From CALMSM01 sp964534095 (GTDB taxonomy: Bacteria > Patescibacteriota > Saccharimonadia > Saccharimonadales > CALMSM01), in contig CAZHPF010000011.1 in assembly GCA_964534095.1 (NCBI GenBank), positions 1 to 14,578 on the forward strand: a stretch of 14,578 nt of DNA, in the 5' to 3' direction. The position numbers and the translations under genes were made by a program. How positions within the stretch are numbered: position 1 is the first letter of the stretch; each line of letters starts with the position of its first letter. Positions 1-7,429 of the stretch are shown here, one piece after another. The notes beneath the pieces are model-generated. The model made no database searches, had not been told where the DNA came from, and saw nothing but the letters and a program-made list of their open reading frames with translations.

Positions 1-2
1 TG

Positions 3-8
3 TATAAT
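3..8 (+). promoter_or_regulatory. -10 box of a leaderless promoter for the DUF3048 gene
   Basis: A perfect TATAAT lies 7 bases before the ATG at 16. Transcription normally starts about 6-8 bases after a -10 hexamer, so the RNA should begin at or next to the start codon and carry no Shine-Dalgarno site. The -35 region is outside the window. The same spacing recurs at 4945-4950. Confidence 0.6.
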
Positions 9-15
9 CGCGCGT

Positions 16-1206
16 ATGGATTTAAAACCAAAAACACCAACATCGTCCGAGGAGCCTCGATTTATACCCCCGGAGGAAGCCGCCGCGCAAGACGAAACCG
101 GTAGTATACCCGGGCACAGTGACAAGCCTCACCCAGTAGAAAAACCAACCAAAAAACGACGCCTCCGCTGGCCTCACTTGACAAAAAAACAATGGACGAC
201 CGTAGGCATTATCGCGGCAGTGGTACTCATTGGTGGAAGCTACCTGGTCTGGAAAATTCTTCAAAAAGAACCGGCACCAGTAATGGTCGAACAGGCTATG
301 GAAGAACCACCTAAGCCAACCAAAGAGGCTTCAAACTTAACTGGTCTACTGGTACCGCTTGGCACGAACGATTCAACTCCGGTCACGGCCGTAATGATCG
401 AAAATAGTCCTGATGCACGACCCCAAGCAGGGCTCAAAGATGCCGGAGTAATCTATGAAGCAATTGCCGAAGGCGGTATCACGCGATTCGTAACCTTTTT
501 TCAAGAAGCGAAACCCGATTATATAGGGCCCATCCGTTCAGTACGCCCGTATTACCTTGAGTTCGTCAAGCCGTATGATGCGCCGGTTGCGCATGCCGGA
601 GGTAGCGGAGAAGCATTGGCTATCGTGCGTAGTAACGAGTTCAAAGACCTTGACCAGTTCTTTTATCCTAATTACTATCAACGCATCAGTAGCCGGTACG
701 CGCCACACAACCTTTACACCAGCCGCGCTAAGCTACTCGAATTACAAAAATCTAAAGGCTGGACAACCAGCAAATTTACCGGCTTAGCTCGCGCCGAGGC
801 AAAACCCAGCAAAAAGGTCACCGCCAAAACAATTGATTTTTCCATATCTTCGTACCTCTACAACCCGCACTATGTTTATGACAAATCGTCCAATACCTAT
901 AAGCGCAGCGAGGGCGGACAACCGCACACCGACGACAAATCGGGCAAACAGCTTGCGCCAAACGTTGTGGTAGCGCTGATAATGCCGCACCGTTACGCCG
1001 GCATTTACTCTGTCTACCAGACAAAGGGCAGTGGGCAAGCCTACATTTTCCAGAATGGTACGGCAACAAAAGCTCGCTGGAAAAAAACAAACCGCGGCGA
1101 ACAGTTAGCGCTTATTGATAGTTCAGGCAAACAGATCGGCATTAATCCGGGGCAAACGTGGTTTACGCTCGTTAGTTCCGCTTCAGAAGTTACCTACAGC
1201 CCTTAA
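16..1206 (+). CDS. DUF3048 (YerB-like) membrane-anchored protein
   Basis: A 396-residue protein. Residues 1-57 are hydrophilic, proline-rich and end in a basic patch (KKRRLR, 46-51). Residues about 62-80 form one hydrophobic helix, so the protein is probably anchored in the membrane with the large C-terminal part outside. There is no lipobox cysteine, unlike YerB lipoproteins of Firmicutes. From residue about 110 the sequence follows the DUF3048 N-terminal domain (VMIENSPDARPQAGL, GGITRFVTFFQE, GPIRSVRPYY, HAGGSGEA), and residues about 270-390 match the DUF3048 C-terminal domain. The molecular function of the family is unknown; an envelope role is usual. It is the first gene of an apparent operon: the histidine kinase starts 11 bases after its stop, so the pair may sense or serve the envelope. 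The start is fixed by the TATAAT 7 bases upstream. Confidence 0.9.
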   Translation: MDLKPKTPTSSEEPRFIPPEEAAAQDETGSIPGHSDKPHPVEKPTKKRRLRWPHLTKKQWTTVGIIAAVVLIGGSYLVWKILQKEPAPVMVEQAMEEPPKPTKEASNLTGLLVPLGTNDSTPVTAVMIENSPDARPQAGLKDAGVIYEAIAEGGITRFVTFFQEAKPDYIGPIRSVRPYYLEFVKPYDAPVAHAGGSGEALAIVRSNEFKDLDQFFYPNYYQRISSRYAPHNLYTSRAKLLELQKSKGWTTSKFTGLARAEAKPSKKVTAKTIDFSISSYLYNPHYVYDKSSNTYKRSEGGQPHTDDKSGKQLAPNVVVALIMPHRYAGIYSVYQTKGSGQAYIFQNGTATKARWKKTNRGEQLALIDSSGKQIGINPGQTWFTLVSSASEVTYSP

Positions 1207-1217
1207 TACACAAGACC

Positions 1218-2756
1218 ATGAATAGCTTACACCGAGTAACACAACAAATTTTTCGCCGTGTGTGGTTAGTGACTTGTTTTTCCCAACTAATAATTGACGG
1301 GGTAGTGTGGCTACTCTACAGGCAGGAGCTTATAGGCGGCATGCAAGCGCTTATTGCAGGAATAGCGGGAAGCGCAGTATCAGCATTTGTAGTTGCCAAA
1401 GTCGCATCACATTCGGCAACCGTCCCACTGGAGGCTATCAGTAAAGCAATCCTGCATGTCTCGCCATCGCACCACGGAGTGGGAGCACCAAAGCTTGAGA
1501 CGATACGGATTGGCCGGGGATACGTGACAGAGCTTATTCAGCAGATCCACGAGCTTGCAAACCTACCAGTCGACCAGCTAGCGAACCAGCATCGTACCCA
1601 AGCCACTCAAGCAAGCGACATATTAAGTCACTTACCATTGCCAGTATTTGTATTCAACAAAACGCAGCAAGTTACTTTCGCCACTGATAACGCCTTGAGT
1701 TACTTCGGAGTTGAAAGCGCCGAACTGTTTGGTAAACCACTGTATGACGCACTCGACATAGAGTTTTCGAGCGACTTTACCCTGGATTCGTGGATTGCAG
1801 ACTGCCAGCAAAACAAAGCCACTGCTACTGCTTACTGGCGGCGGGTTCGGGTACGCTCAAAACGTAATCCTGAGCAACAGAGACAGTGCGATATCGCCGG
1901 CTCCTACAATCGGGATAACTCTGAAGGGATTGAGTTTGTATTAACACTTTTTGACCACACCGAAGAGTATGACCAGGACGATCAATCCATAAACTTTGTA
2001 GCCTTAGCCGTGCATGAACTGCGTACACCTCTTACTATCATGCGAGGCTATATTGAAGCATTCGAAGATGAACTCCATGATAACCTTAACGAAACGACCA
2101 GTAAATACATGGATCGCCTCCAGGCATCCGCACGCCAATTATCTGGGTTCGTCAACAACATCCTTAACGTAGCACGCGTTCAAGAGCACCAACTAGTAGT
2201 CAATCTCGCAGAAGAAAATTGGGTCAATATTATTGACCGGGCGTGTCAGGATATGAGCATAGAGGCACGCGCTCACGACAAGATTATTACCAAAGACATC
2301 CAGCCCAATTTACCGCCTGTTGCCGTAGACCGCACGACTATATACGAAGTTATCTGCAACCTGCTTGATAACGCCATCAAATACAGTACCACCAGCAAAG
2401 AAATAACTATCAGCGCTAAGCTCAATACCGACCACATGGTTGAAACTTCCATAAAAGATACCGGCGTTGGAATACCAGCAAACGTCCTGCCCACATTGTT
2501 TGAGAAATTTCACCGCAATCACCGTAACCGTTCCCAAATCAGTGGTACCGGCCTGGGGCTCTACATTAGCAAAGCCATCCTTGATGCCCATAATGGGAGT
2601 ATTTGGGTAAACTCAACTGAAGGCAAGGGCAGTACATTCACATTCACCGTTTCGCCGTATTCTTCACTTGATGACAACGCCAAAAAGGACAATAATAGTA
2701 CTATGACCCGCACGGCTCACGGTTGGATTAAAAATCACTCACTCTACAGAAAGTAA
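1218..2756 (+). CDS. Membrane PAS sensor histidine kinase
   Basis: A 512-residue sensor kinase. Two hydrophobic helices (about 15-34 and 44-64) with almost no loop between them suggest a kinase that senses within the membrane or internally rather than through a large outer domain. A PAS-like domain spans about 132-250. The HisKA H-box is VALAVHELRTPL with phospho-acceptor H266. The HATPase_c domain carries the N box (NLLDNAIKYS, N381/N385), G1 (DTGVGIP, D414), F box (LFEKFHRNH, from 428) and G2 (GTGLGLYISK, from 443). All catalytic motifs are intact. The C-terminal tail (about 483-512) is polar and not part of the kinase fold. It lies between the DUF3048 gene and a response regulator 6 bases downstream, the likely phosphotransfer partner. 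No Shine-Dalgarno site is visible before the ATG. The signal sensed cannot be read from the sequence. Confidence 0.92.
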   Translation: MNSLHRVTQQIFRRVWLVTCFSQLIIDGVVWLLYRQELIGGMQALIAGIAGSAVSAFVVAKVASHSATVPLEAISKAILHVSPSHHGVGAPKLETIRIGRGYVTELIQQIHELANLPVDQLANQHRTQATQASDILSHLPLPVFVFNKTQQVTFATDNALSYFGVESAELFGKPLYDALDIEFSSDFTLDSWIADCQQNKATATAYWRRVRVRSKRNPEQQRQCDIAGSYNRDNSEGIEFVLTLFDHTEEYDQDDQSINFVALAVHELRTPLTIMRGYIEAFEDELHDNLNETTSKYMDRLQASARQLSGFVNNILNVARVQEHQLVVNLAEENWVNIIDRACQDMSIEARAHDKIITKDIQPNLPPVAVDRTTIYEVICNLLDNAIKYSTTSKEITISAKLNTDHMVETSIKDTGVGIPANVLPTLFEKFHRNHRNRSQISGTGLGLYISKAILDAHNGSIWVNSTEGKGSTFTFTVSPYSSLDDNAKKDNNSTMTRTAHGWIKNHSLYRK

Positions 2757-2762
2757 ACTCAC

Positions 2763-3161
2763 ATGAATACATCGACCCGTCCCAGCCCAGTCCACGTACT
2801 TATCGTTGAAGACGAGCAATTTATTAGTGACCTCTACGTTCACACTCTGGAAAACGCCGGGTATGCAGTGAAGGTAGTAGTTGACGGCAACCAGGCTCTC
2901 CGCGAAGCCCAGAGTGATACATACGACATTATCCTGCTTGACATCATGATACCCAACCTTACCGGCACAGAGATCCTTCGCCGCCTAAGAGACCCCTCGC
3001 AAACTCCCGCGCTACACGCCAAAGTTATCATCACTACCAACCTCGAACTTACTGGCTCCAATAAAGAAAGTATAGAAGCAATGGCCGACGGCTACATTAT
3101 TAAAGCCGAGGTAACTCCCCGCGAACTAGCCAAATTCCTCGATGATCTTGACCTCTCGTAG
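2763..3161 (+). CDS. Single-domain response regulator (CheY-like receiver)
   Basis: A 132-residue protein made only of a receiver domain. The acidic pair is E16/D17 (LIVEDEQF), the phospho-acceptor is D60 (IILLDIMIPNLTG), the switch threonine is T91 (VIITTNL) and the conserved lysine is K114 (YIIKAEVTPREL). There is no DNA-binding or enzymatic output domain, so it must act through a protein partner or as a phosphate relay or sink. It starts 6 bases after the histidine kinase stop, which makes that kinase the likely phosphodonor. The kinases at 12488 and 14206 have no regulator of their own in this window and could share it. No convincing terminator follows the gene. Confidence 0.92.
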   Translation: MNTSTRPSPVHVLIVEDEQFISDLYVHTLENAGYAVKVVVDGNQALREAQSDTYDIILLDIMIPNLTGTEILRRLRDPSQTPALHAKVIITTNLELTGSNKESIEAMADGYIIKAEVTPRELAKFLDDLDLS

Positions 3162-3181
3162 CCGCAACTAGACAAAAGGCG

Positions 3182-3245
3182 TATACTACATACAGTCATG
3201 TAGGTACTTACGGTTCAGCTGTATTTCTACCCACAGTCTTATAAC
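3182..3245 (+). promoter_or_regulatory. Candidate promoter/operator region of umuDC
   Basis: This lies in the 170-base gap upstream of umuD. TATACT (3182-3187) and TATAAC (3240-3245) are possible -10 boxes; neither has a good -35 box. Two inverted repeats sit beside them: CTACAT-6-ATGTAG at 3186-3203, overlapping the first -10 box, and CTGT-10-ACAG at 3219-3236, just before the second. The second resembles a proteobacterial LexA box (CTGT-8-ACAG) but its spacer is two bases longer. UmuDC operons are usually SOS-controlled, so these are candidate repressor sites. The rest of the gap (3246-3320) holds a weak GTCGTC/GACGAC hairpin (3253-3258 with 3280-3285) and nothing else I can name. Confidence 0.35.
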
Positions 3246-3331
3246 CACTCTCGTCGTCTTCGCCCCCGGCACACGCCTCGACGACAGGCTACCCACCCAC
3301 TACTAAGCCTACAAAAAAGGATGGTTATACT

Positions 3332-3640
3332 ATGTACTATCAAAATCCTGAGGAAGTTGGCGTGCATGATGGATTCCCCAATCCAGCGACCGACAGCTCT
3401 CTCCAATCCCTTGACTTGCATCAACTGCTTATCAAAAACCCTGTCAGCACGTTTTTTGTCCGCACGGCTACCGGCAACGTCTTGCTGGTCGACCGTTCGT
3501 TGATTGCTCGCCGCAACGATCTTGTACTCTGGGCACAGGCGGACACCCTAAAAGTGTCAGCTCTCAACACGATGGGCAAAGACGGCCAAATCTGGGGCGT
3601 AGTCACTGCTACCATAACGCGCCACAGGTGGAATACATGA
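3332..3640 (+). CDS. umuD: Short UmuD-like protein lacking the catalytic serine
   Basis: A 102-residue protein, against 139 for E. coli UmuD. Its order of motifs is that of UmuD: the cleavage-site region (DGFPNPATD, from residue 13, like CGFPSPAAD), then LDLHQLLIKNPVSTFFV (like IDLNQLLIQHPSATYFV), LLVDRSLIA, and the C-terminal strand IWGVVTATI (like VFGVVIHVV). About ten residues are missing exactly where UmuD has SGDSMIDGGISDGD, so the nucleophilic serine (S60 of E. coli) is absent. K74 aligns with the catalytic K97. A second shortening removes the loop before the last strand. Self-cleavage by the Ser/Lys mechanism should be impossible. The reading frame is open and coupled to umuC by a 4-base ATGA overlap, which argues for a maintained gene rather than debris. 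AAGG at 3317-3320 is the likely ribosome site. It may be a non-cleaved accessory subunit of polymerase V. Confidence 0.75.
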   Translation: MYYQNPEEVGVHDGFPNPATDSSLQSLDLHQLLIKNPVSTFFVRTATGNVLLVDRSLIARRNDLVLWAQADTLKVSALNTMGKDGQIWGVVTATITRHRWNT

Positions 3641-4914
3641 GCGCCTCACCGCTTTTTGCGCTCATTGATTGCAATAACTTTTTTGTGAGCTGCGAACGCT
3701 TGTTCCGGCCGGGGTTACAAGATAAACCGGTGGTAGTGCTCAGCAGCAATGACGGATGCGTCATTGCGCGCAGTAATGAAGCAAAGACACTTGGTATCCC
3801 TATGGGAGCACCGGCATTCAAGTATCGTGAGGTATTTAAGCGCAAGCGTGTAGTACAGTTTAGCGCTAACTTTGAACTATACGGTGATATTTCACGGCGC
3901 ATCATAGCGCTTCTGGCCAGCATTACCCCCCGACTGGAAATTTATTCTATTGACGAGGCATTTTTAGATCTTCAACACCTCCCAATCACTGACTTTGCAG
4001 CGTGGGGCATAGAGGCACGCACCCGTATCTTCCGCTGGGTAGGAGTACCCGTATCTATCGGTATTGCACCCACAAAAACACTTGCCAAACTAGCCAGCGA
4101 GCAGGCTAAAGCAAGCACTGCAGCAAGTGGCGTATTAACACTAGACCAGCGTAGTTCTGCGCCCTATCTTGCTTCGACCGATATACAACACGTCTGGGGA
4201 ATTGGCTGGCGACTCGCCCCCAAGCTAAAAGCAACAGGCCTCTATACCGCCCAGGCGCTGGCAGGACTTTCTCCTCAGTACGCCCAGCAATTAATGGGGG
4301 TGCGGGGTCGACAAATTGTTGCGGAGTTAAACGGGACTTCGTGCTTTCCATTGCAAACAGAGCAAAAGGCACGGCAAATTATTGCCCGCAGTCGTACCTT
4401 TGGACATGATACTGATGATTTTGCATCGCTTCAGTCAGCTATCGCTACCTTTACCGTACGAGCCAGCTTTCGGCTCCGGCAAGACGACCAACTAGCCTCC
4501 CGCATCGGCCTTTTCCTTACTACTAACCGCCAAAAGCCCGGACACCAAAGCTGGAGCAAGGAAGTTGTTCTACCGCAGCCTACTGCCGATACCGGCCAGC
4601 TTATTGCACTGCTCGTAAGAGAACTTGAACGTCTCTACCAGCCTCACACGCCATATCATCGTGCCGGTATATGGCTCAGCGGCTTATCCTCGGCTCGTTC
4701 ACTCCAGACAGACATATTAGGGCAAGTAAACGTTCCTGCTCATACTGCCTCCCAGACTCGTATGGCTGCCATCGATACTATTAATGAACGGTTCGGCAAT
4801 AGTACCGTTGACTATGCTTCTACCCGGCTTGCCAATATTTGGCAGCCGCTACAAGCCAATAAAAGTCCGGCGTACACTACCGACTGGACGAATATACCAC
4901 TCGTTGGTTATTAA
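3637..4914 (+). CDS. umuC: Y-family translesion DNA polymerase V catalytic subunit
   Basis: A 425-residue protein, close to E. coli UmuC (422). The ATG at 3637 is preferred over the in-frame ATG at 3628, because AGGTGGA (3625-3631) gives a Shine-Dalgarno site 5 bases upstream and the ATGA overlap with the umuD stop fits translational coupling. Numbered from this start, the metal-binding residues are D11 (ALIDCNNFFVSCE) and D106/E107 (YSIDEAFLDL). The N-terminal palm and fingers are complete (SSNDGCVIARSNEAKTLGIPMG). Helix-hairpin-helix and little-finger regions follow. The C-terminal end is a DUF4113 segment (SPAYTTDWTNIPLV), typical of UmuC rather than DinB. SLQTDILGQ near residue 355 could be the sliding-clamp binding motif. 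It should perform error-prone synthesis across DNA lesions. The polymerase itself looks intact, in contrast to its reduced UmuD partner. Confidence 0.95.
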   Translation: MSASPLFALIDCNNFFVSCERLFRPGLQDKPVVVLSSNDGCVIARSNEAKTLGIPMGAPAFKYREVFKRKRVVQFSANFELYGDISRRIIALLASITPRLEIYSIDEAFLDLQHLPITDFAAWGIEARTRIFRWVGVPVSIGIAPTKTLAKLASEQAKASTAASGVLTLDQRSSAPYLASTDIQHVWGIGWRLAPKLKATGLYTAQALAGLSPQYAQQLMGVRGRQIVAELNGTSCFPLQTEQKARQIIARSRTFGHDTDDFASLQSAIATFTVRASFRLRQDDQLASRIGLFLTTNRQKPGHQSWSKEVVLPQPTADTGQLIALLVRELERLYQPHTPYHRAGIWLSGLSSARSLQTDILGQVNVPAHTASQTRMAAIDTINERFGNSTVDYASTRLANIWQPLQANKSPAYTTDWTNIPLVGY

Positions 4915-4920
4915 GACGCT

Positions 4921-4934
4921 TTTGGTTAACCAAA
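4921..4934. repeat. Perfect 14-bp palindrome over the -35 position
   Basis: TTTGGTTAACCAAA is perfectly self-complementary with no spacer. It begins 6 bases after the umuC stop and covers the place where the -35 box of the next gene would lie. No T-run follows, so it is not an intrinsic terminator. An operator for a dimeric repressor or activator is the simplest reading. Confidence 0.5.
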
Positions 4935-4950
4935 GACACCTGCGTATAAT
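4922..4950 (+). promoter_or_regulatory. Leaderless promoter of the APH-like gene
   Basis: TTGGTT (4922-4927) and a perfect TATAAT (4945-4950) are separated by 17 bases. The -10 box ends 7 bases before the ATG at 4958, the same spacing as at position 16, so the transcript is predicted to start at the start codon. Confidence 0.6.
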
Positions 4951-4957
4951 GGCGGCA

Positions 4958-5878
4958 ATGACGCACACCGAAACATCTCGCCCTCAGGCAGGCTCCTGGC
5001 ACGGGGAAGGCACAGCCTACCAATATCGATCGCTCCCAAGTAGCCCTAAATATACTGTAACTGAAGTTTTAGGCAGCCGAAGCCACACGGTGATTAAACG
5101 GGCCACAAGCAACCAGGGTCAGCACGATCTAGGAAACGCGGTGGCCTGGACTCAGGCCATAGGAAGCCGGCGACCTCAAACATTTGACGTACCCATTACG
5201 CATTCCCAAGCATTCAAAGATGTGTTTGGGGACTTTCATGTCGGCTCGGCTGCTGTATTTGAGTGGATTAAAGGAGAAAAACCTGCGGAAGCCGCGCTAA
5301 AAGAATTGGTCGAACCGGTAGCAGATATTGTTTGTGAGCTAGGAAGAATGACAGTCCCTTGGGAAGGTGATGCCAAAGCCTGGCTAAGAAACCGTCGGGA
5401 AGGAAAAGTAGGCCAGGCATTAGCTCAGCTACCAGACACTGGCTTGGCACATGCCCTTGAGGAACTTTTGTCTGATAGCTCGATAGATGTGGTGGAGCCG
5501 GGTGTCACTCATGGCGACCTAAAACCTGACAACATGCTGATCCGTCCAAACGGACGTATCGTACTACTGGATGGAGAGTTTGGAACCCATGACCGGCGCC
5601 CGGAATATGCCGTACCGCGCGCACTTGACGCCGGTTACTTTTTCCACATGTTGCACACTCAGCACCAGCAGCCCGACACGGCAGATATCTTCTACAAACA
5701 CCTTGCTGATAGGCTGGTCGAAGACCCAACATGGGAACAGGAGTTTCGCATTAGTGTGGCGGAGCGGAGCCTAAGTATGTACACCAATTTTGTTCTGCGA
5801 GCCACGGATGATCCCGGGATTGACCCTCGTCGGCAAGACCCGGCAAATTATCTGCCGGCGCTTGCAGCCATCGTGTAA
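4958..5878 (+). CDS. APH/choline-kinase-like phosphotransferase
   Basis: A 306-residue protein with the signature of the aminoglycoside phosphotransferase/choline kinase fold. The catalytic loop is THGDLKPDNMLI (H185, D187, N192) and the metal-binding motif is LLDGEF (D205), in the DxE style of APH-like enzymes rather than the DFG of protein kinases. K47 (HTVIKRAT) may be the nucleotide-binding lysine. Its substrate cannot be told; small alcohols, amino sugars, antibiotics and proteins are all possible in this superfamily. The reading frame is open from 4784, but that stretch overlaps umuC. The ATG at 4949 lies inside the TATAAT box, so 4958 is chosen as the start. The gene is followed by a 105-base gap with only a weak AAAAG/CTTTT hairpin (5906-5921). 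It is probably not a resistance gene as such: nothing ties it to a known drug-modifying subfamily. Confidence 0.75.
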   Translation: MTHTETSRPQAGSWHGEGTAYQYRSLPSSPKYTVTEVLGSRSHTVIKRATSNQGQHDLGNAVAWTQAIGSRRPQTFDVPITHSQAFKDVFGDFHVGSAAVFEWIKGEKPAEAALKELVEPVADIVCELGRMTVPWEGDAKAWLRNRREGKVGQALAQLPDTGLAHALEELLSDSSIDVVEPGVTHGDLKPDNMLIRPNGRIVLLDGEFGTHDRRPEYAVPRALDAGYFFHMLHTQHQQPDTADIFYKHLADRLVEDPTWEQEFRISVAERSLSMYTNFVLRATDDPGIDPRRQDPANYLPALAAIV

Positions 5879-5931
5879 AACGCTCACATGATACACCTGG
5901 ATACCAAAAGGTCAGGCTTTTAACCTCATTT

Positions 5932-5949
5932 AGTGAAAAAGTATTCACT
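5932..5949. repeat. Short inverted repeat upstream of the 5984 gene
   Basis: AGTGAA-6-TTCACT, with perfect 6-base arms, lies 34 bases before the ATG at 5984. It has no following T-run, so an operator is more likely than a terminator. No clear -10 box is seen between it and the gene. Confidence 0.3.
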
Positions 5950-5983
5950 GCTTTTAGGCTAACCATCATTCAAACTGAGAAGC

Positions 5984-6754
5984 ATGAGAAATACATGCAC
6001 ACCCACCCGATTTAACATAAACCCCGTAACCGAGCTGCCCGACCAGACGCCACACTACGTGCCGGCCAAGGCACGAGACGAACACGAGATTAACCGGCGA
6101 AGTGGGCCAAACCGGCCGCCCGGAACACTTATTATTGAAGAGCAAACCCTTGGCGCGGGCGTTGTAGCTCAAGGTTTTGACCTCTCCACAACCGCAGAAG
6201 AAGTCGACGAGTGGGCAGATGTGGCAAAGTTTGCGGCCATAGGTACCGCTTTGTATTTATTAGCCGATCCTAGCGGCGAGACCGCTCAACGACACACCCA
6301 GCTACCCAAACTAGGCGCAGATAGTCTAGCAGAGCGCCCCACACCCCAGAGTCTTCGCCAAAACATGGTCGATGCCTATAGATGGGCTTATATGTTGTCG
6401 TTTAACTATCTAGCTGGCTATATGGTGGGCAGCAACGCCTCGCAGCTAGAAAAAATCCGCCTAAGGACAGGGAAGACCTTCGCCTATGCAGGATACTTGG
6501 CGGAATGTGTACGTATCGCCCCGGTAGTATCCGATCCAGAACGACCCTTTACGAACCATGAAACACAGTTAATGGTGCGCGAGGGCAGCATGGGACTTGT
6601 CCAAGCCACTATATCGCTTGCGCCGGAATACGACGCTTTGCCGTCTGTTGCCCAGCTCGCACCGGGCAACCATTACAGTCAGCTCGCCGTAGCGGTTCAC
6701 CAGGCTGGAACTGATTCGCAAGTAGCTCAGCTCGACGTATTACTGGCCGCTTAG
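5984..6754 (+). CDS. Hypothetical protein, family not recognised
   Basis: A 256-residue soluble protein that I do not recognise. Residues 1-45 are polar and proline/arginine-rich and probably disordered. The rest is mostly helical with repeated alanine-rich segments (WADVAKFAAIGTALYLLA at 77-94, AYRWAYMLSFNYLAGYMVG from 131, FAYAGYLAECVRIAPVV). There is no signal peptide, clear membrane helix or catalytic motif. The only possible ribosome site is a weak GAGA at 5977-5980. It may be read with the APH-like gene 105 bases upstream or from its own promoter. The 3' end overlaps the convergent Nudix gene by 15 bases. Codon-level openness across 256 codons and a compatible upstream region support a real gene. 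Confidence 0.7.
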   Translation: MRNTCTPTRFNINPVTELPDQTPHYVPAKARDEHEINRRSGPNRPPGTLIIEEQTLGAGVVAQGFDLSTTAEEVDEWADVAKFAAIGTALYLLADPSGETAQRHTQLPKLGADSLAERPTPQSLRQNMVDAYRWAYMLSFNYLAGYMVGSNASQLEKIRLRTGKTFAYAGYLAECVRIAPVVSDPERPFTNHETQLMVREGSMGLVQATISLAPEYDALPSVAQLAPGNHYSQLAVAVHQAGTDSQVAQLDVLLAA

Positions 6755-7423
6755 CTGTATATGTAATGTTTTCTCGACAAAAAAGGGTTCGCCCGCCTCG
6801 TACAGCTCGATAAGCGTCGGCATATTTGGTAAGAGGGCAGCATCGTTTAAGTCAATCCGATCTGTCCAGTAATAGTCGGCCAGCGTATCGTTGCCAGCTA
6901 GCGTTCCCTCAGCATCCTCGCCTACCAGTAACGTGAAGTTAGTAAAGCTTTCCAGGTTGCCATTTTCAAATATTCGAAAAAAGCCGCTGCCCAACATCGA
7001 AAAGCTGGCCTTAAGCCCGGTTTTCTCTTGGCAGAACCGGGCTGCCGTCTCGAGCGAAGTCTCCTGAGCATTCGGGATAGCATGCATAAACCCAGCCCGT
7101 CCATACAGCGGATGGCTGCCGCGGCGATACAGCAACCATGCACCGTCTGTTTTTCGGCGTATCACCAAAAACAACACCGAGTACGCCCGGTCAACGATCG
7201 CTTCGGTACGCTCCAATACATGGACGCCCAACAAGCGCCCCTCCGGTGTCAGCTCATACTTTCCATCAGGATTTTTGCTGACCAAACCGGCTACGATAAC
7301 TTTCTTGAGATGATAAGTAAATAGCTTATTTTCTATAGCGTCGGGCTTCAACTCGCTAAAACGCACACTCGGCTTGAGCGCTAAACGGTACACAATCGCC
7401 CGCTGAATATGATGATCGAGCAT
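6740..7423 (-). CDS. Winged-helix plus Nudix-like protein with degenerate Nudix box
   Basis: A 227-residue two-domain protein. Residues 1-70 look like a winged helix-turn-helix (FTYHLKKVIVAGLVSK followed by GKYELTPEGRLLG). Residues about 80-215 follow the Nudix fold (AYSVLFLVIRRKTDGAWLLYRR), with the Nudix box near 111-137. The expected REUxEExGU core reads RFCQEKTGL: the arginine, one glutamate, the glycine and the final leucine remain, but the first glutamate is F and the last glutamate of the triad is K. Metal-dependent hydrolysis is therefore doubtful, and a ligand-sensing regulator is plausible, as in NrtR, which joins a Nudix-like domain to a winged helix in the opposite order. It is divergent from the gene at 7539 across a 115-base spacer and could control it. 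TATACT lies 6 bases before the ATG. Confidence 0.8.
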   Translation of the reverse strand: MLDHHIQRAIVYRLALKPSVRFSELKPDAIENKLFTYHLKKVIVAGLVSKNPDGKYELTPEGRLLGVHVLERTEAIVDRAYSVLFLVIRRKTDGAWLLYRRGSHPLYGRAGFMHAIPNAQETSLETAARFCQEKTGLKASFSMLGSGFFRIFENGNLESFTNFTLLVGEDAEGTLAGNDTLADYYWTDRIDLNDAALLPNMPTLIELYEAGEPFFVEKTLHIQLSGQ

Positions 7424-7429
7424 ACCTTT

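Noticed and set aside
3325..3331. TTATACT directly before the umuD ATG as a leaderless -10 box
   Set aside because: It abuts the ATG with no gap, so transcription would start inside the gene, and no suitable in-frame start follows. An AAGG ribosome site supports an upstream transcript start.
3239..3424. Minus-strand open frame of about 61 codons across the umuD upstream region
   Set aside because: It has no promoter or ribosome site, has a low-complexity arginine-rich sequence and overlaps umuD. It is a chance frame.
4784..4957. Upstream extension of the APH-like reading frame to an ATG at 4784
   Set aside because: It lies mostly inside umuC in another frame, and the promoter TATAAT at 4945-4950 falls within it. 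The ATG at 4958 fits the leaderless spacing.
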